The notes under the pieces: generated by a model
Database searches by the model: none
Told to the model about the DNA's origin: nothing
What the model saw: only the letters and a program-made list of their open reading frames with translations
Shown: piece by piece, positions 33,991 through 47,000 of the stretch
Layout: each line of letters begins with the position of its first letter
Numbering within the stretch: position 1 is the stretch's first letter
DNA from: Prostheceraeus crozeri
Taxonomy: Eukaryota > Platyhelminthes > Polycladida > Euryleptidae
Reading direction: 5' to 3'
Length of the DNA: 64,000 bases
NCBI GenBank assembly: GCA_907163375.1
Contig: CAJQUW010013658.1
Location: 496,001-560,000, forward strand
Translations under genes and position numbers: made by a program

Positions 33991-36900
33991 ACAAGTCGCC
34001 TTAGTGATACATTCGTCAAGGGCTACGCTTAACTCATCATAGCAACATGAACCGTCCGTGTTTTCAAGAATGTGGCCATTCGGTTAACGAGTCGCGCTTC
34101 TACACGAAAAGACATACAAAATTTTTTATCCAGCTTCACGAATAATTATACGGACAGTAATAGGCAACAGACGAACGAGATAACGTCGCAGCAATCGGAA
34201 GGAGAATGGTTGCTGCTAAATGAAGCCAAAAGCAGACTTCCATCGCCGCCACATTCAGTGAAATTATTTGATACCTGAAGGGATCGATAGCATTTTATGT
34301 TTTTAGTGAACCCTACGTAGTTAGTGATTTAAGAGGCATATAATAGGTCCAAATCTGACCCCCGGCTAAACCTTCATAAAAGAGGAATGATTTGGAGCGA
34401 TATCTCGCATCACATGGATCAGACCGTAGGTAAGCAAGACCAAAATAGTTCATGATGCAAAAGTGGCATGCGTTGCGTTGCAAATTTTGGGAAAACAACT
34501 TTTCCTCGCTCCTTTTTCATTACAGATGTTACATCAAATATCACAAAAAACAAAAAGCAGTTCTTACTATTATTCGGTGGATCTGATGCGTTTCAAAAGA
34601 ATGTGATAAATAATATCATAGAATATTGCAACAGTAAGATCTGCTTGCATTCATGTAAGTTGCTCTGATTTTGTCGATAAATTCAATAATTAGAGTGCGG
34701 ATTTTTATGCTGTTCATTTCATTTAAGATTCTTTAATGAAGATTTCTATTTCTTCAAAGGGCAGCACATTGAATACCTAGATCATAAACTACATCTGAAA
34801 TTCAATTATAATAAGTATTCAAAAAGGCCTATTCTAACAGCGATTTTATTTGTTAGAAGTGTGATTTATATTCAGTTCAGACAACGCCAAAGAAGTGAGA
34901 GACATTTAGCCTTCAAATTCAGCTGAAGAGTCATTACTTTATATAGATGTTGCGCTCACATTCAGTCTTGCATAAATCGGAAAGTAAAGTAAGAATGTCA
35001 AGGAATTCGTAAAGGATAGATACATGTAAAACATTCTATCCGTCAATTAGGTCCTACAATGACTGTCGACAACGCTAACATGACATCCCCTTCAAATGGA
35101 TCCACGGTGCGGGTCTTTCAGGATATTTCAATGGCTACGCGGAACCACCCTAAGATGAAAACCGTAACTATTGGAAGCGATTAATTTCTGTTCAATGAAA
35201 ATAAAGGGCTATTTTATAGACTGAAGCACTGAAGTTGCAGTAGTTTCAATATTGAAGAGAATAAAGTATCTATTCCACTCCTTCCTAGAAGAGTAGTCAT
35301 TTATCTCGGAGAATTTCAGCGCCTCATATAGACCTACTGTTAAATAGATTTTTGATCTATCTATTGTGGATTATCTTTATCCACAAAGAGGGAACGCCGG
35401 AGAAATAAATAGGTCTATGTTTTTTCCCAGTGACTTCGTGGCGATAAATGTCGATTCAACTCATACTAATCATTTGATTGTCGCACATTCTGAACGTTTA
35501 TGTCTTGAAATCTGTAAGATCCTCCACTGAATTGGAATATTGTGCATGCATTTCTGGATATACACGTATGCACATATCCGCACTCTAGTAATGACATATC
35601 AGATATTTGTGAGGCCTGTTGCAAAATCAGACTAATCATGCTGATAAAAAAGTAACAACTTGATAACAGATAACATTGATATATACAAAGGGCGATCTAT
35701 GCGCTCAATAATTATATGTGGTCGGTGATACGACTACTTACATTCCGCAGATATTTATCACGATGGACAAAAATAGAATTGAGGGATAGTGTCAGCTATC
35801 AAAATCCTGAAAATAGACGAAACTAAATTGAAATTGACAGGAACCGAGGGACTGAAATGTTGACTTGTAATTGTGTAAAATAATTGACTGCCATAAGTAC
35901 AGTAGTGCTGATGAAATTATGATGGGCTACTCATGTGTATTTTCAACATAGGGCATAATTCATTGATTCTCAGGGTTTCTGAGGGCAGTTGGGCACCCTC
36001 GCATTTTGCTGTTTTTTAAACCTAATCCGCCTGACCACGGTTTTCGTGACTCTTAGTTGCCTATTTTGAGAAGCATTTTATTCAAGAGATAATCAAAGCT
36101 TTACCAAATTCTCATCGATTAACAACATGAATACACTGTTATATAAACGTATGAGCATAAATTCTATCATGAGCATCAATTGGGGCTAGACACATTTCAA
36201 AATATGTCTGTAATATTGGGACACTTATCAAATATTTTAGTATTGACACAATTGAGTAGGCATTCGTATTTATCTTTTTCTTATCATGTGAAAATGCTTG
36301 ATGTCTTCAAGTCATCTTTAATCTTCATAATCTCATTTGAAGGAACTTAGACTTGTAGAATATCGATCTACAGATGTACCGGTTATAAGCTTTTTCCAAA
36401 TCCGGTAAAATTACGACAGAATGATGTCTGAAAAGTTATTTATGATACACCGACGAATGTGACACCACTATTCAGCACTCCACTATTGAGGATAGTGATG
36501 TTACTAGAAACATTGCACATAATATAGGTCATTGATAATTCAGCATTTTATTCATTTTACCACTCGCCTATAAAAGGTCACAAATACTAATTCCCGTGTC
36601 ACGATTGCGCGAACACGAAATTTCTGGAGTCTGATAAGCATCGATTTCGTCAGGCTGCAGAGTGATCGCCTATGCTCACGGCCATATGGCACCTGGGATA
36701 TTAAGGGAAAATTCGCAGCTATTGCCATCACACAGCCAATCCGCATTCACAACTACTGCATAAATCCGTCCATGGTTGAACTGCATGAACCGAATTTCAA
36801 CAAATCTACAGAAACATTTCTACACCATGTGGATTCATTCGTAAATCTTTGACTACTGAGTCCACCGTAAAATATTAAGACGTATTTATTGATGATGATT

Positions 36901-38000
36901 TGTTTTACTTCACACCGGATATTCTCAGAAATTTGGTCAGAAAATTTTCAAGCTGCAAAAATCTGATTTTTTTAAGTATTTTAAAAATTGCCTTTTATAT
37001 TGAGAGGATCGAAGAGTTAGGGCTAATGAATAGGGCAGAGACAAAAAATTCGCCCCTAGTGTATTTGCGAAAAAAACGTCGTGTATCGTACTGACCCATT
37101 GTCAGTTGTGCTACACTTGTGTTTCACATGACTAGGGAGTGGTGCAGACGCCTCCGAAAGCTTTTGCGTTCATTTTAACATTTAAATTTTGAAAACAGAT
37201 GGAGAACGTCCGAAACATAGATTGCTTTGAATCAAACCCATATGGAAGAATATTTTCTATTATTGTGTTTCATGGTTTATGCAGGAGTCCTTGGCACGTT
37301 CTTCCTTATCCCTTGACCACCAGCAATGTCCATGAAACTCAGAATCTGACAAAAACGTTCAGTTTCATCAATAGATAATTTCTCATTTTTTAAATGCAGT
37401 ACAGTAGTAATGACGGCTTAATTGATCCCAGTTCGCACATACAGCCATTAACATTGCTATAATCAATGCTCTCCACTTAGACCAACTATTGATATCAACA
37501 AAATGCTTCATCGCCATCATCTTGGTCGAGGAAAAATGCGGACTATTTTCAATAGGACTACATCCTTTTTTCAAAAAATCTCGTGATTTTTAAAGATGAC
37601 ATGACATGATATAATTTCAGTAAATGCCACACCCTCATAAAAGGCCTCATTATCAAACTGTCAATAACAAAGGTTCAAGTACTATTGACGCTAATATGAT
37701 TTCTTGAATCATCCACGTTCAATTGCAGTCAGAAGACCGTAACACAAATTTTAATAAATTAAACTTCAGGAATCATGCTTCAGATCGGATCAGTTATGGT
37801 GTGTAGGCAGAACAGACCGGAGAACCATATTTCATTCTTCCATAAAACTAACCTGTCACTCATCGTCATTCAGGGTTCGAGGAGGAGCTCGTACAGAGCC
37901 AGGCAGGTAATGTAGAGCGATAACACCAATGCAGAACTCAATCCTTCTACGTGCGTTAGAAAAGGATAAATTCCCAAAAACTGAGTGAAAAAAATAAAAT
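33991..38000. other. Non-coding, nothing recognised
   Basis: About 4 kb without a supported exon or element end. Open frames of about 60-70 codons (for example 34,072-34,278 plus) are no more than expected by chance. Confidence 0.5.
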
Positions 38001-38620
38001 GTAGAGCATTTAACTATCGAGACAAGTCTCTCATACTGTATAGAATCCAAATAAAATAAAGTGGAGAAAATATATGAACGAGAAAAGAAAACGCCCATTC
38101 TTTTTATAATCGATCGAGGGAAGTCTCTCACTCAGACCATCAGAATGCAGAAAAAATAGATTCCCTAAAAACAAGAGCGGGAAAAAGGAAATCTCGATCA
38201 TCTGGCTATCGGGACATTTCTCTCATACTGCCCAGAATCTGGATAGAACGATTGAGAAATAGCCAGAAACAAGAGGGCAAAATGATAACGTCGAGCATTT
38301 AGCGGTCGAGACAAATCTGCGCAGAATACAAAAAAAATAAATTGGAGAAATTCTCAACAACAAAAAATACGTGGGTAAAAGAAAATGCAAGATTTCCACT
38401 GTTCTATCAAATCCATGTATGCATCAAAGCAAGACTTCGCACTCTGCCCACAATGAGTAAACTGAATAAATTCACACAAAAGCAGTAGAAGCGGGATCAA
38501 GAAGACGTCGGGGAAATGTCGCTGTGTAACTCGAACACTTTTCTCTCACTGTTCTCTCAAGTTGATAAATTCCAAAAAATAGGAGAAATCCTCAAAACAG
38601 AAGACCTTTACCGAAAAAAT
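38001..38620. repeat. Degenerate ~100-bp tandem repeat, about six units
   Basis: Units start near 38,001, 38,108, 38,191, 38,291, 38,389 and 38,505. The shared pattern is TCGAGCATTTAGC-ATCGAGAC, a TCTCTCATACTG-CCAGAAT block, an AAAATAAATTGGAGAAA block, then ACAAGAGCGGG-AAAAGAAAACG. Units 1 and 4 and units 2 and 3 are closest by eye, while 5 and 6 are worn. There is no known family and it has no coding capacity. The period varies from about 85 to 115 bp through small insertions and deletions. Confidence 0.65.
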
Positions 38621-39724
38621 AGAAATAGTAGGAAAAATAGGTCTGTGAGGCCTAATTATAGCTTGACTTCAAAATTGAGAAAATAGTATCTATCCTTATC
38701 TTGTAGGCACTTTTTCACGGAACAAGATGTGGGCAGCCGAGAAGAGGCATGGGCCACCTAGTCGGGGGTGGCATGGGCCGACCCAAAACCACTCCCTTCT
38801 CTATGAGAAATTAGCCAAACGATGACCCTACATTTGAGCTAGCATGAATTATATACACTAGCTTTTGAATTTTAGACTGACATTGTGAGCGATTCATTTG
38901 TATTCTGCAATTTTTAGATTCCGATATTTCCTACGCGTTTCCAAGAAAACTGAATAATGTGAAGATTGCTTACATATCTCAATTTGAGAAGACAGGCGCA
39001 ATGTAAGGTGAGCTGAGTGGTCTTCGTGAGCTCGAAATTTCATTCATAGGAAGAACAATCGGGTAGGAATTCGATGGAGAATGAATATCGACCAACTTCG
39101 GAGCTTTATACGTGACTTTTAATTTGTGACACGCAATAAAAGCATCCCTAACGAGCATGCAAGCTCGTGTTTCCCTTCATATACTGTGATAGAACCTACG
39201 CAAAATTGTTCTTTCTCAGCAGCTTAAACTATCTACGAAAATATGTCAAACCGCTAGGTTCAATAATGCAATAGGTTTAAATGCACAAATAATCATGCAC
39301 TTCAAACCAACATAGCTGATGCGATTACTTGTTTTGAAGTGTGCTAAATAAATAGTAAATACCACAAATGGAAACAAGATTTTCATTCGATCATGTATTC
39401 AAATTTCGGAGGTGACGCATGCTTCACAATAAAACTTAAAACAATTAGACATCTCTAGTCCCTTTACAATGGAACTCTGCAAGATTTTTTAAGGTGCTAG
39501 TTGTTATTTCCTGGTCTATTTGTCAACTTTTTATTGCGCACCCAACGTATAGGATAGGGTAGGTAGGATGAGGTGAAATTTGCAGTTTTCAAAGAATTCA
39601 TGAGATTTTCTCAATATTCTCCATGTGCCACCTGAAATTTTGATAGCTGATCATCACAATCTGTGTATCAGTTATACATAAATAACTATTGCTAAAAACA
39701 ATATTTTTGGTCATCATGGAAATA
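38621..39724. other. Non-coding; short GC-rich patch at 38.7 kb
   Basis: No exon recognised. A short GC-rich patch at 38,725-38,805 contains two CATGGGCC motifs (CATGGGCCACC and CATGGGCCGAC). A hairpin with arms GCACTTCAAA / TTTGAAGTGTGC lies at about 39,297-39,345. Confidence 0.45.
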
Positions 39725-39784
39725 ACATGTTTTTAAAAACATGTAGTGCACACCCATTTCACCCCAACCGTGGGGTGAAATGGG
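39725..39784. repeat. Twin palindromes
   Basis: A perfect 20-bp palindrome, ACATGTTTTTAAAAACATGT (39,725-39,744), is followed 8 bp later by a perfect hairpin with 13-bp arms, CCCATTTCACCCC / GGGGTGAAATGGG (39,753-39,765 and 39,772-39,784), loop AACCGT. The second arm text looks like an element end or a very small MITE. Confidence 0.7.
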
Positions 39785-42149
39785 TACAAACACAGTTTTT
39801 GAAAATGATATCAGTGTATGTAAAGATTATTAAAAATTACCATCAAAGGCTTGCTATGCATCACTATCATGGCATGCTATACAGGTCAGCTGTAGTGCTA
39901 CAATATTTGTCTTCATTTATAGGTTTAATGATCTCTCTTACAGAAATGACTAATCTGAATTGTCGAAATTCGATCGAAATTTAGACTTCTCTGAATTGTT
40001 GATTGAAACGTTGCATTTCTAGAACCACTCATCACAAAATTACAACTTCATGAAATATGACTTCATGACAACATCGATCTAAAAAAAAATTCAATGCCAG
40101 TGAAACTAGGAAAGGAAATGAGAGGTGGCACTATCTCGAGTCAGCAACATTCACCTTCAAATTTTGACCGTGGAATTTTCAATTTTGAACCACGCATTTA
40201 CGTGGTTGACACAAAAACTAAAGCCTAAATGGGAACTGGTTGACTTAAATTCTAGCAACATCACATGTCATACATGGATAGTGCTGACAAAAAAAGACGG
40301 AAAATTAGTGACAGTTACTGCCAAAACTATGGCAACGACTTATTTGAAACTTCATAATGAAAGAATATTGACTATCACAAAAAAATGACAGTTCAATTTA
40401 GTGAAAACCTTTGCCAATACTGATAAAGTAAAATAAAAGCCGTGTTAAATGCACAAGGTATGAGGATGTTTTGATAGGAAGGAAGAGGACAGACGAGGTG
40501 CAAAGGAGGAATCACCCAATATGCTTGATTTCTTTGTGTTCAAAAATGTAAAATGGAAAAAAACGGCTTTTGTTATATACATTAACGTTCCAGCATAAAT
40601 TGATTGGATCATGGGTCTGTTTTTGGGCCAGTTTTCAAATCAGTTGGTGTCCATAAATTCGAGGTTTTCAGGGTTGGGTCTGGTCTAACGGGTTTCTTAG
40701 TGTTGAATTTGGAAAAGATGTCTTCTCAGCATAACCTGTTATAGCAAACATTGATAAGGTACGGAGGATTTATGCGACCTACGAGTAGACGAAGATGAAC
40801 TTTTTTCTAGTGCCAAGGTTTGCAACATCACCTAAACTAGATTCTGGTCAATATCGCACATGCGAAGAGTGAACAGCATACAAACTTGACTGGAGTGATA
40901 TTTGAGAGAATTAAGCCACTGGGCTTACTTTCCGATTTTATTTTTCCATACATCGCTGTGGCAACAATCCTTTTGACAGTTTTTTAATCCCTTGAGCGGC
41001 TAAGTACATGTTCTATTGCAGCAACCGACAATCATGTCTCGTATGATGACACAATAATGGGTGAAAAGAAAATATTCTACTTCACGTGAATGGATGAAGC
41101 AGCGTTATCATTTCCTGTTGTTCCTACGCCACCTAATCACGAAGCCTGCTCATTTGTCGGACGCATGTCTCATGGAATTAAAGAAAAGGCGATTGATAAA
41201 GACGCCTCACCTATTTTTGGCATTATGACGCGATAAAATTTGGCGAAAATGAAAACGCCGTTAATTTGTTGTAATAGCAGAGCTGTAAGAAAATAGAATT
41301 GACGCGTTCAAACCACCGTCGTATCAACTGTAAGTAGCAATCCACTGTAGCATTGTGATCATGAAGACTCAGAGCCCTCTCCTAGAAACAGTGGAGCAAA
41401 ATTCCGCACTCACTGACTTCTGTTACATCGGCTTTTCTATATTTTTCCTGGATAATGTTCGATCCAACCCATAGAGATCCAACCTTCTGTTACTGATTGA
41501 TCCTCCGTTTTTTTTACTGAATTGAGACAATTTTCTACAGAAGACTCGTTTTATTTGTGAAATCGGTGTGGCGTCCGAAAGTTTGTCAAATGAACAATCG
41601 AAGGAACGCAAGTCTTCTAATTACTTCGATACAATTGCTGTGGTTCGAGCTCATGAGGTGAATTGCAATTGCTATGTTTGCCACATTGGCAACAACAATC
41701 AGAGACGAAGACAGTGCTCCTATAACAAATGTCAACGGGAAATCTTTGGGGAAGTGGGATCATAAATGGTGATTTTCATGCTTCGAATTATATTTTCAAA
41801 TTCTTTGCCTTTCATATTTTTGGTAGATGAAGACAAACTTTTTATCCTCTATGAAGCAGACGGCACGGAGAAATCTCTGCAACAGATTGATTCTCAATTA
41901 TTTGTACACCGTTAGTTCTTTGACTCCTCTTTGATATTCAACTTATTTTAACATCCAGAATCAAGTCGGCAAGTGCTTAACATATTAATCCTGAGTCTTG
42001 GAAAAATGTAGAATGTTCATTGTTGCAATCTGTGACACAGAGTAGAGCTGTTATAATCCATTGCGCTAAGGTTCTGTGACACATATTAGCGAACATATAC
42101 TACGATCAAATAAATCATGTAAGAAATGCTGTTCAAGCAAATCATGCAT
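39785..42149. other. Non-coding, nothing recognised
   Basis: No supported exon. A frame of 87 codons at 40,125-40,388 (+) has no recognisable content. Confidence 0.5.
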
Positions 42150-42228
42150 TTTATAGATTGTTTAATTTGGACAAGCTTTAAACTCGTGTAATAGTAATTA
42201 GCTGATCCTAGCCTCAACCGCGAGCAGC
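42150..42228 (+). repeat. Diverged LTR-like sequence beside the 5' LTR
   Basis: Text here (TTTAAACTCGTGTAATAGTAATTA, given as TTTAAACTCGTG then TAATAGTAATTA) resembles the inner part of the adjacent LTR (TTTAAACTCGTG then AATAGTAGTTTA), with similarity also just upstream. In addition CGCGAGCAGCTGAT at 42,219-42,232 is the inverse of ATCAGCTGCTCGCG inside the LTR. It may be a fossil of a related LTR into which, or next to which, the present element inserted. Confidence 0.4.
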
Positions 42229-42432
42229 TGATTATTGTATCAGCTGCTCGCGTTTTAATTGTTTTAGTGGAACATCTTTTAAACTCGTGAATAGTAGTTT
42301 ATAGAGCGTTAATCCAAGAACCGCTGTTGAGCAGAATTGCTGTAAAAGATCGCTTGGTAACGATTACTGAAATATATATATATATATAAGGAATATAAAA
42401 CACACTTATTCTTTATTATCACATGTACCACA
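42229..42432 (+). repeat. 5' LTR of the Ty3/Gypsy element
   Basis: 204 bp, TGATTATTG...ACCACA. It contains an (AT)n run at about 42,371-42,388 followed by AAGGAATATAAAACACAC, and TTATTCTTTATT near the end. It is colinear with the 3' LTR without gaps. Confidence 0.93.
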
Positions 42433-42434
42433 TT

Positions 42435-42452
42435 TGGTAGCAGAGCGTGGTT
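42435..42452 (+). other. Primer-binding site, initiator tRNA-Met type
   Basis: TGGTAGCAGAGCGTGGTT starts 2 bp after the 5' LTR. It matches the complement of the 3' end of animal initiator tRNA-Met (TGGTAGCAGAGGATGGTT) at 16 of 18 positions. This is where minus-strand DNA synthesis would be primed. Confidence 0.75.
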
Positions 42453-42489
42453 CAGTGAAAGAGGAAGAAGATAGCCAAGAATAAGTGTC

Positions 42490-43294
42490 ATGATTTCAGG
42501 ATTAAGAACCTTGTTTGATATCAGCGACGAGGATGCCGACTCGAAAGATAGTACTTGGTTTTCCAGTCTAGTCAAATCCGCCAAACCTGCCCTTTACAAG
42601 CGTGGCGATGACAAGCAGCAGTTCTTGAGGGACTATACGGTGTGGGTCGATCTGGCTAGAATTCCGCGTAGGTTGATTACGTACATGTTCTTGCAAAACT
42701 TGTCCCCAGAAATACGCAGAGAACTCCAGGCTTACGAGGCAGATCTAGAGGGTCAGGAATTTGATGATGTCGCCAAACTGTTTCGTGATGTGCTTACCAC
42801 GCCTAACGAGCGTCTGGGATCCAGAGTCTCACTTGTCTCTCGCAGGCAGCGAGACGGTGAATCACTTTCCGAGTTTATGTCCAATTTGTTCCACTTGGCC
42901 AGAGATCGGAATTACAGCTGAAGTTGAGAAGGAGCGGGTGAGAGAGGTCTTCTTGGAAGGCATACGGAGCGTAGCCCTGCAAGATAGGATTTTCGAAGAT
43001 GAGGAAATTTTTAGCAAAAAAGATCCGAAGGAGGTGTTGAGGCGGGCCCAATTTCTCGTAGATCTTCTCAATCACCGCCGACGTCAAGTTAGGGCTACCA
43101 CTTCGGAGGCTCCTAGGAATTTGATGGATGTTTCTGTGACGGCTGCCGTGAGGCCGCCATCAAGGCCTTGCAAGAACTGCCAGAAAATGGGACACAGGTT
43201 CCAAAACTGTTTGGAACTGAGAAAATGTTTTCTTTGTAGTTCCACCACCCACGGCTCGCGACTGTCCCACAAGGAACTCACCCGTTGCGACTGA
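42490..43294 (+). pseudogene. gag region of the Ty3/Gypsy element
   Basis: The region carries a capsid-like part in its first half (helical, charged, with YMFLQNLSPEIRRELQAYEA) and a nucleocapsid zinc knuckle near its end, CKNCQKMGHRFQNC, spacing CX2CX4HX4C. The two parts are not in one open frame in this copy; about one break. Treated as a fossil. Confidence 0.75.
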
Positions 43295-43342
43295 TCAGGG
43301 AAACGAGAGTGGAGGGTTGTTGGTGGTGGCCAACCCTCGTCA

Positions 43343-44020
43343 GTGAGAGTCGTTAAACACCACAGCCTGCCAAATTCCCGCGAGTCTCCCCATCTCCACG
43401 ATGAAGTTGTCCCCCGTCTCCCGGGGCAAGTAGCTGTTGATTACCGATTCCCAGAACCAACCCCAGATACCACGACGGAGTCCCACTTATCTGACCAGAC
43501 CCTTGTCCCCTTGCAGCGAGAGAACACAAGGCTTAAGTCCCGCTTGAATCCTGAACATGTGTCCTGGAACCGCGCTTGTGGGGAGGGCCGCCTGTTTCCT
43601 TCAGTGAGCATCCTAGCTATGACAGTCCTGATCCCGGCTCCAGTAGATCGTGGAAGTGAAACGACATTAGTGAGTTTGGAATTGGTAGAAGTGGCTGACC
43701 CGAACTGGCGTCAGAGAGTGCGTCCAGTGACAAAGGTGTTTCTTAGTGTCAGTGGGGAAGCCCTTGATGCGATAGGCGTGATTTATCTACCGATTAAAAT
43801 TGAAAGTTTCTCTGCTTCCTACCCTGCTGTTATTGTAAAGGGAATGACCCCCAGTATGATTCTAGGCTGTGATTTTCTTCTGTCAGAACGGTGTCGTTTG
43901 TATTTTGATCTGAAAGGTTCTAACCATTGGTGCAGGCTCTTGGACTGCCCCCCTCCTATCAGACTTTCACTCCCTAACTGTGGCTCCTTCCGAGCAGGTC
44001 AGCCTCCCGCCCAAGACTGA
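43343..44020 (+). pseudogene. Aspartic protease region of the Ty3/Gypsy element
   Basis: 225 codons. A retropepsin-like segment is suggested by an active-site-like region near 43,635-43,680 and by MILGCDFLLSERCRLYFDLK, the conserved 'ILG.DFL' strand of the family, near 43,857-43,916. The frame overlaps the start of pol by 41 bp in another register, as happens in elements that use frameshifting. Fossil; function not assessed. Confidence 0.65.
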
Positions 44021-47000
44021 GACAACGATACATTGCAGAGTTTTCGGTACTACTACTTTTGGCAAAGAGCTATTGTTTGAACCTGAGGCGATTGAAAACG
44101 TCAGTCTATCGACGGCTCTTGTTGACTTAGACGATTACGGCAACATTCCCCTGACTATCTCCAATCCTACTAATGAAACTGTTAAATTGAAGTTGAACGA
44201 AAATCTGGGTACATTGTACGACACTTCGCAGGTCCTCAGTATGCCATCTGAACGAAGGAGTGAAACTATGGAAGCTATCCAATGCAGAAGTGTTTCATTT
44301 GTCACTGATGAAGGAGGTAGCCGTGACTGGATTAGACAATTTGATTGGAACCCTGACCTGGATCCAGTTGTCCGTAGTAAAGCAGAAGATGTTCTCCTGC
44401 GTCACCAGAGAGCGATCTCGACTACATCGGATGACTTAGGCTATTGTGATATCATTCCTCATGAAATCAACACGGGAAGTAGTGCACCCATACGCAATCC
44501 ACCTTATAGGAGTAATCCGGTAAAGGAAGATATTATCAAAGAGGAAATACAGAAATGGGAGCGTCTAGGAATTGTGAAACCCTCCACTTCAGCTTGGGCA
44601 AGCCCGGTCGTTCTGGTTAAGAAGCGCGATGGGGATTGGAGACTGTGTATAGACTATCGGGGCGTTAACAACAAAACCGAATCTGCGAGCTATCCAATTC
44701 CTCACACAACCGACATCTTCGATGCTTTGAAGGGGGCTAACTATTTTTGTAGTCTTGACCTGAATCAAGCGTATCTCCAAATAAAGCTTGACGAAAAGGA
44801 CGCGGACAAGTCGGCTTTCGTTACCAGAGATTCACTATACCAGTTTACGAGGATGCCCTTCGGATTGTCGGGGGCCCCAGCAACGTGTCAGCGATTAATG
44901 AACCATGTTTTGCGTGACCTGATGTTTAAGATAGCTATTGCATACCTTGATGATATCGTAGTCTATGGCTCCACTATCGAAGAAACCTTGAGCAACCTGG
45001 AAATTGTTCTAGGTAGGTTGGAGGAGGTGGGACTGAAGGTCAAGCCAAAGAAATGTCAGTTACTGAAGGTTTCCATTAAGTTTCTGGGTCATGTTGTCTC
45101 CCCACAGGGAATCTCGCCAGATCCCGACAAAATTGAAAGAGTGAGAAACTGGCCGCAACCCACCAACACTAAGGAATTGAAAACCTTCCTAGGACTCGTG
45201 AACTACTATAATCGATTTATTACCAACTTTTCTCAGATAGCTTCTCCCCTGCGGAAACTCGAGACGAACAAAGACTGGCATTGGACTGCAGAATGCTCCG
45301 AAGCATTTGGAAGGCTACGAGATTTACTCATCGCACCACCATTATTGGCTCCTCCGGATTTAAGCCCCACCGCTTCTCCCTTCGTGATCGACTGTGACGC
45401 TAGTGATATGGGAGTAGGTGGCGTTTTGTCCCAGATTCAGGAGGGGGAAATGAAGGTGATAGCTTACACTAGCAAGGCCCTAACCAAGGAGCAACAGTCG
45501 TATTGCCCAACGCAAAAAGAAATGTATGCTCTAGTCTATTGCATAGAACATTTCCGAGAATATCTGATTCCGAATAAGTTTACCGTTCGAACTGATCACA
45601 GTGCTCTGCGATGGTTGCAAAGAGCTCGCACCTCCCGAAACGAGATGTTAATACGATGGAATTCTACCCTTGAAAGTTACAACTTCGACTTAGAAGAAGA
45701 TGTTCTTGGTAGGTTGCAGGAGTATAGATTTGACATTCAGTACCGACCGGGGAAATACCACGGGAACGCCGATAGTCTTAGCAGACGACCATATCGACGT
45801 GCGGGTCATGAAGAGTGCCCGTCTTGTAACCCCGTTGAGGCCGTCCGGTCTAACTACTTGACAAGTCACACTCATAAGCTTCTTCGTGAGAAGGTTGGTA
45901 GTGAGAAATTCCCATTGTCTGATCGTGTCGAGTCCATACGCATTAATCCAATCAGAGTGGCAACTTTTGAAGGTGATATTAGAGGCTCGTCCGAAGAAGG
46001 CTTCAGTTACGGTTCATCCTCTGAGTCGGATCTCGAAGCATCAGCCACGAGAGATAGCCGTCCTAATCCTCCGATATTGTCGTTCACTGATATCCGGAGT
46101 GAACAGCTGCGAGACGAAGACATAAAGCCGGTGATTCTAGCAAAAGAAGCAGAACACAAGCCTCCTAGGGACTCCTTGTTGGCTTGCAGTCGTATTACGA
46201 GAGCTCTCTTCGCTGAGTGGGAGAGATTGATATTAACTCCACATGGCCTGATGCATCGTACTCGTGACTTTCGTCAGTTAGTTATTCCATGGAAGAGTAG
46301 AGCAGTTGTCATGCAAGGAGCACATGATCGGAGTGGACATGGCGGTGTCACGCAGACGAGACGGAGATTGTTGAAGCGGTATTGGTGGCCAGGAGTTTCG
46401 GGAGAGGTGACAGATTATGTCAAGCGATGTCTAACCTGTGTTAGAAGTAAACGAACAGGACGGAAGCAGCGAGCGCCGCTCTACCCACTTTCGAAAGGTT
46501 ACCCAAAACAGGCAGTCCACCTAGATCTAGCTGGGCCATTTTCCCCTTCCTCTTGCGGGAATGTGTATATCGTACTGATGATCGATCGTTTTACCTCTTG
46601 GGTGGAGGCCTACGCTATTCCTGACAAGATGGCTACTACGGTAGCGACTGCTTTTGTTACGGGGTGGGTGTGTCGTTTCGGGGTGCCGGACCAGCTTTAC
46701 ACTGACCAGGGGCATGAGGTCGCGGGAAAACTGATGAAGCAAGTTTGCAAGCTTTTGGGAGTCGAGAAAATACGGACCTGTCCCCAACATCCACAAGCTG
46801 ACGTGAAGGCAGAGCGAGCGATTCAACAGGTTAAGGCAGGGTTGAGATTATCTTCGGGCGAGTATGCTGGGGATTGGGAAGACAGACTTCCTCTGGCCTT
46901 GCTCCAGGTGCGAACTCTTCAAAGTAATAGTAACGGATACACCCCAGCCATGGTGACTTTCGGACGAGAATTGCTCCTCCCCCCTGACTCATTACTAGAC

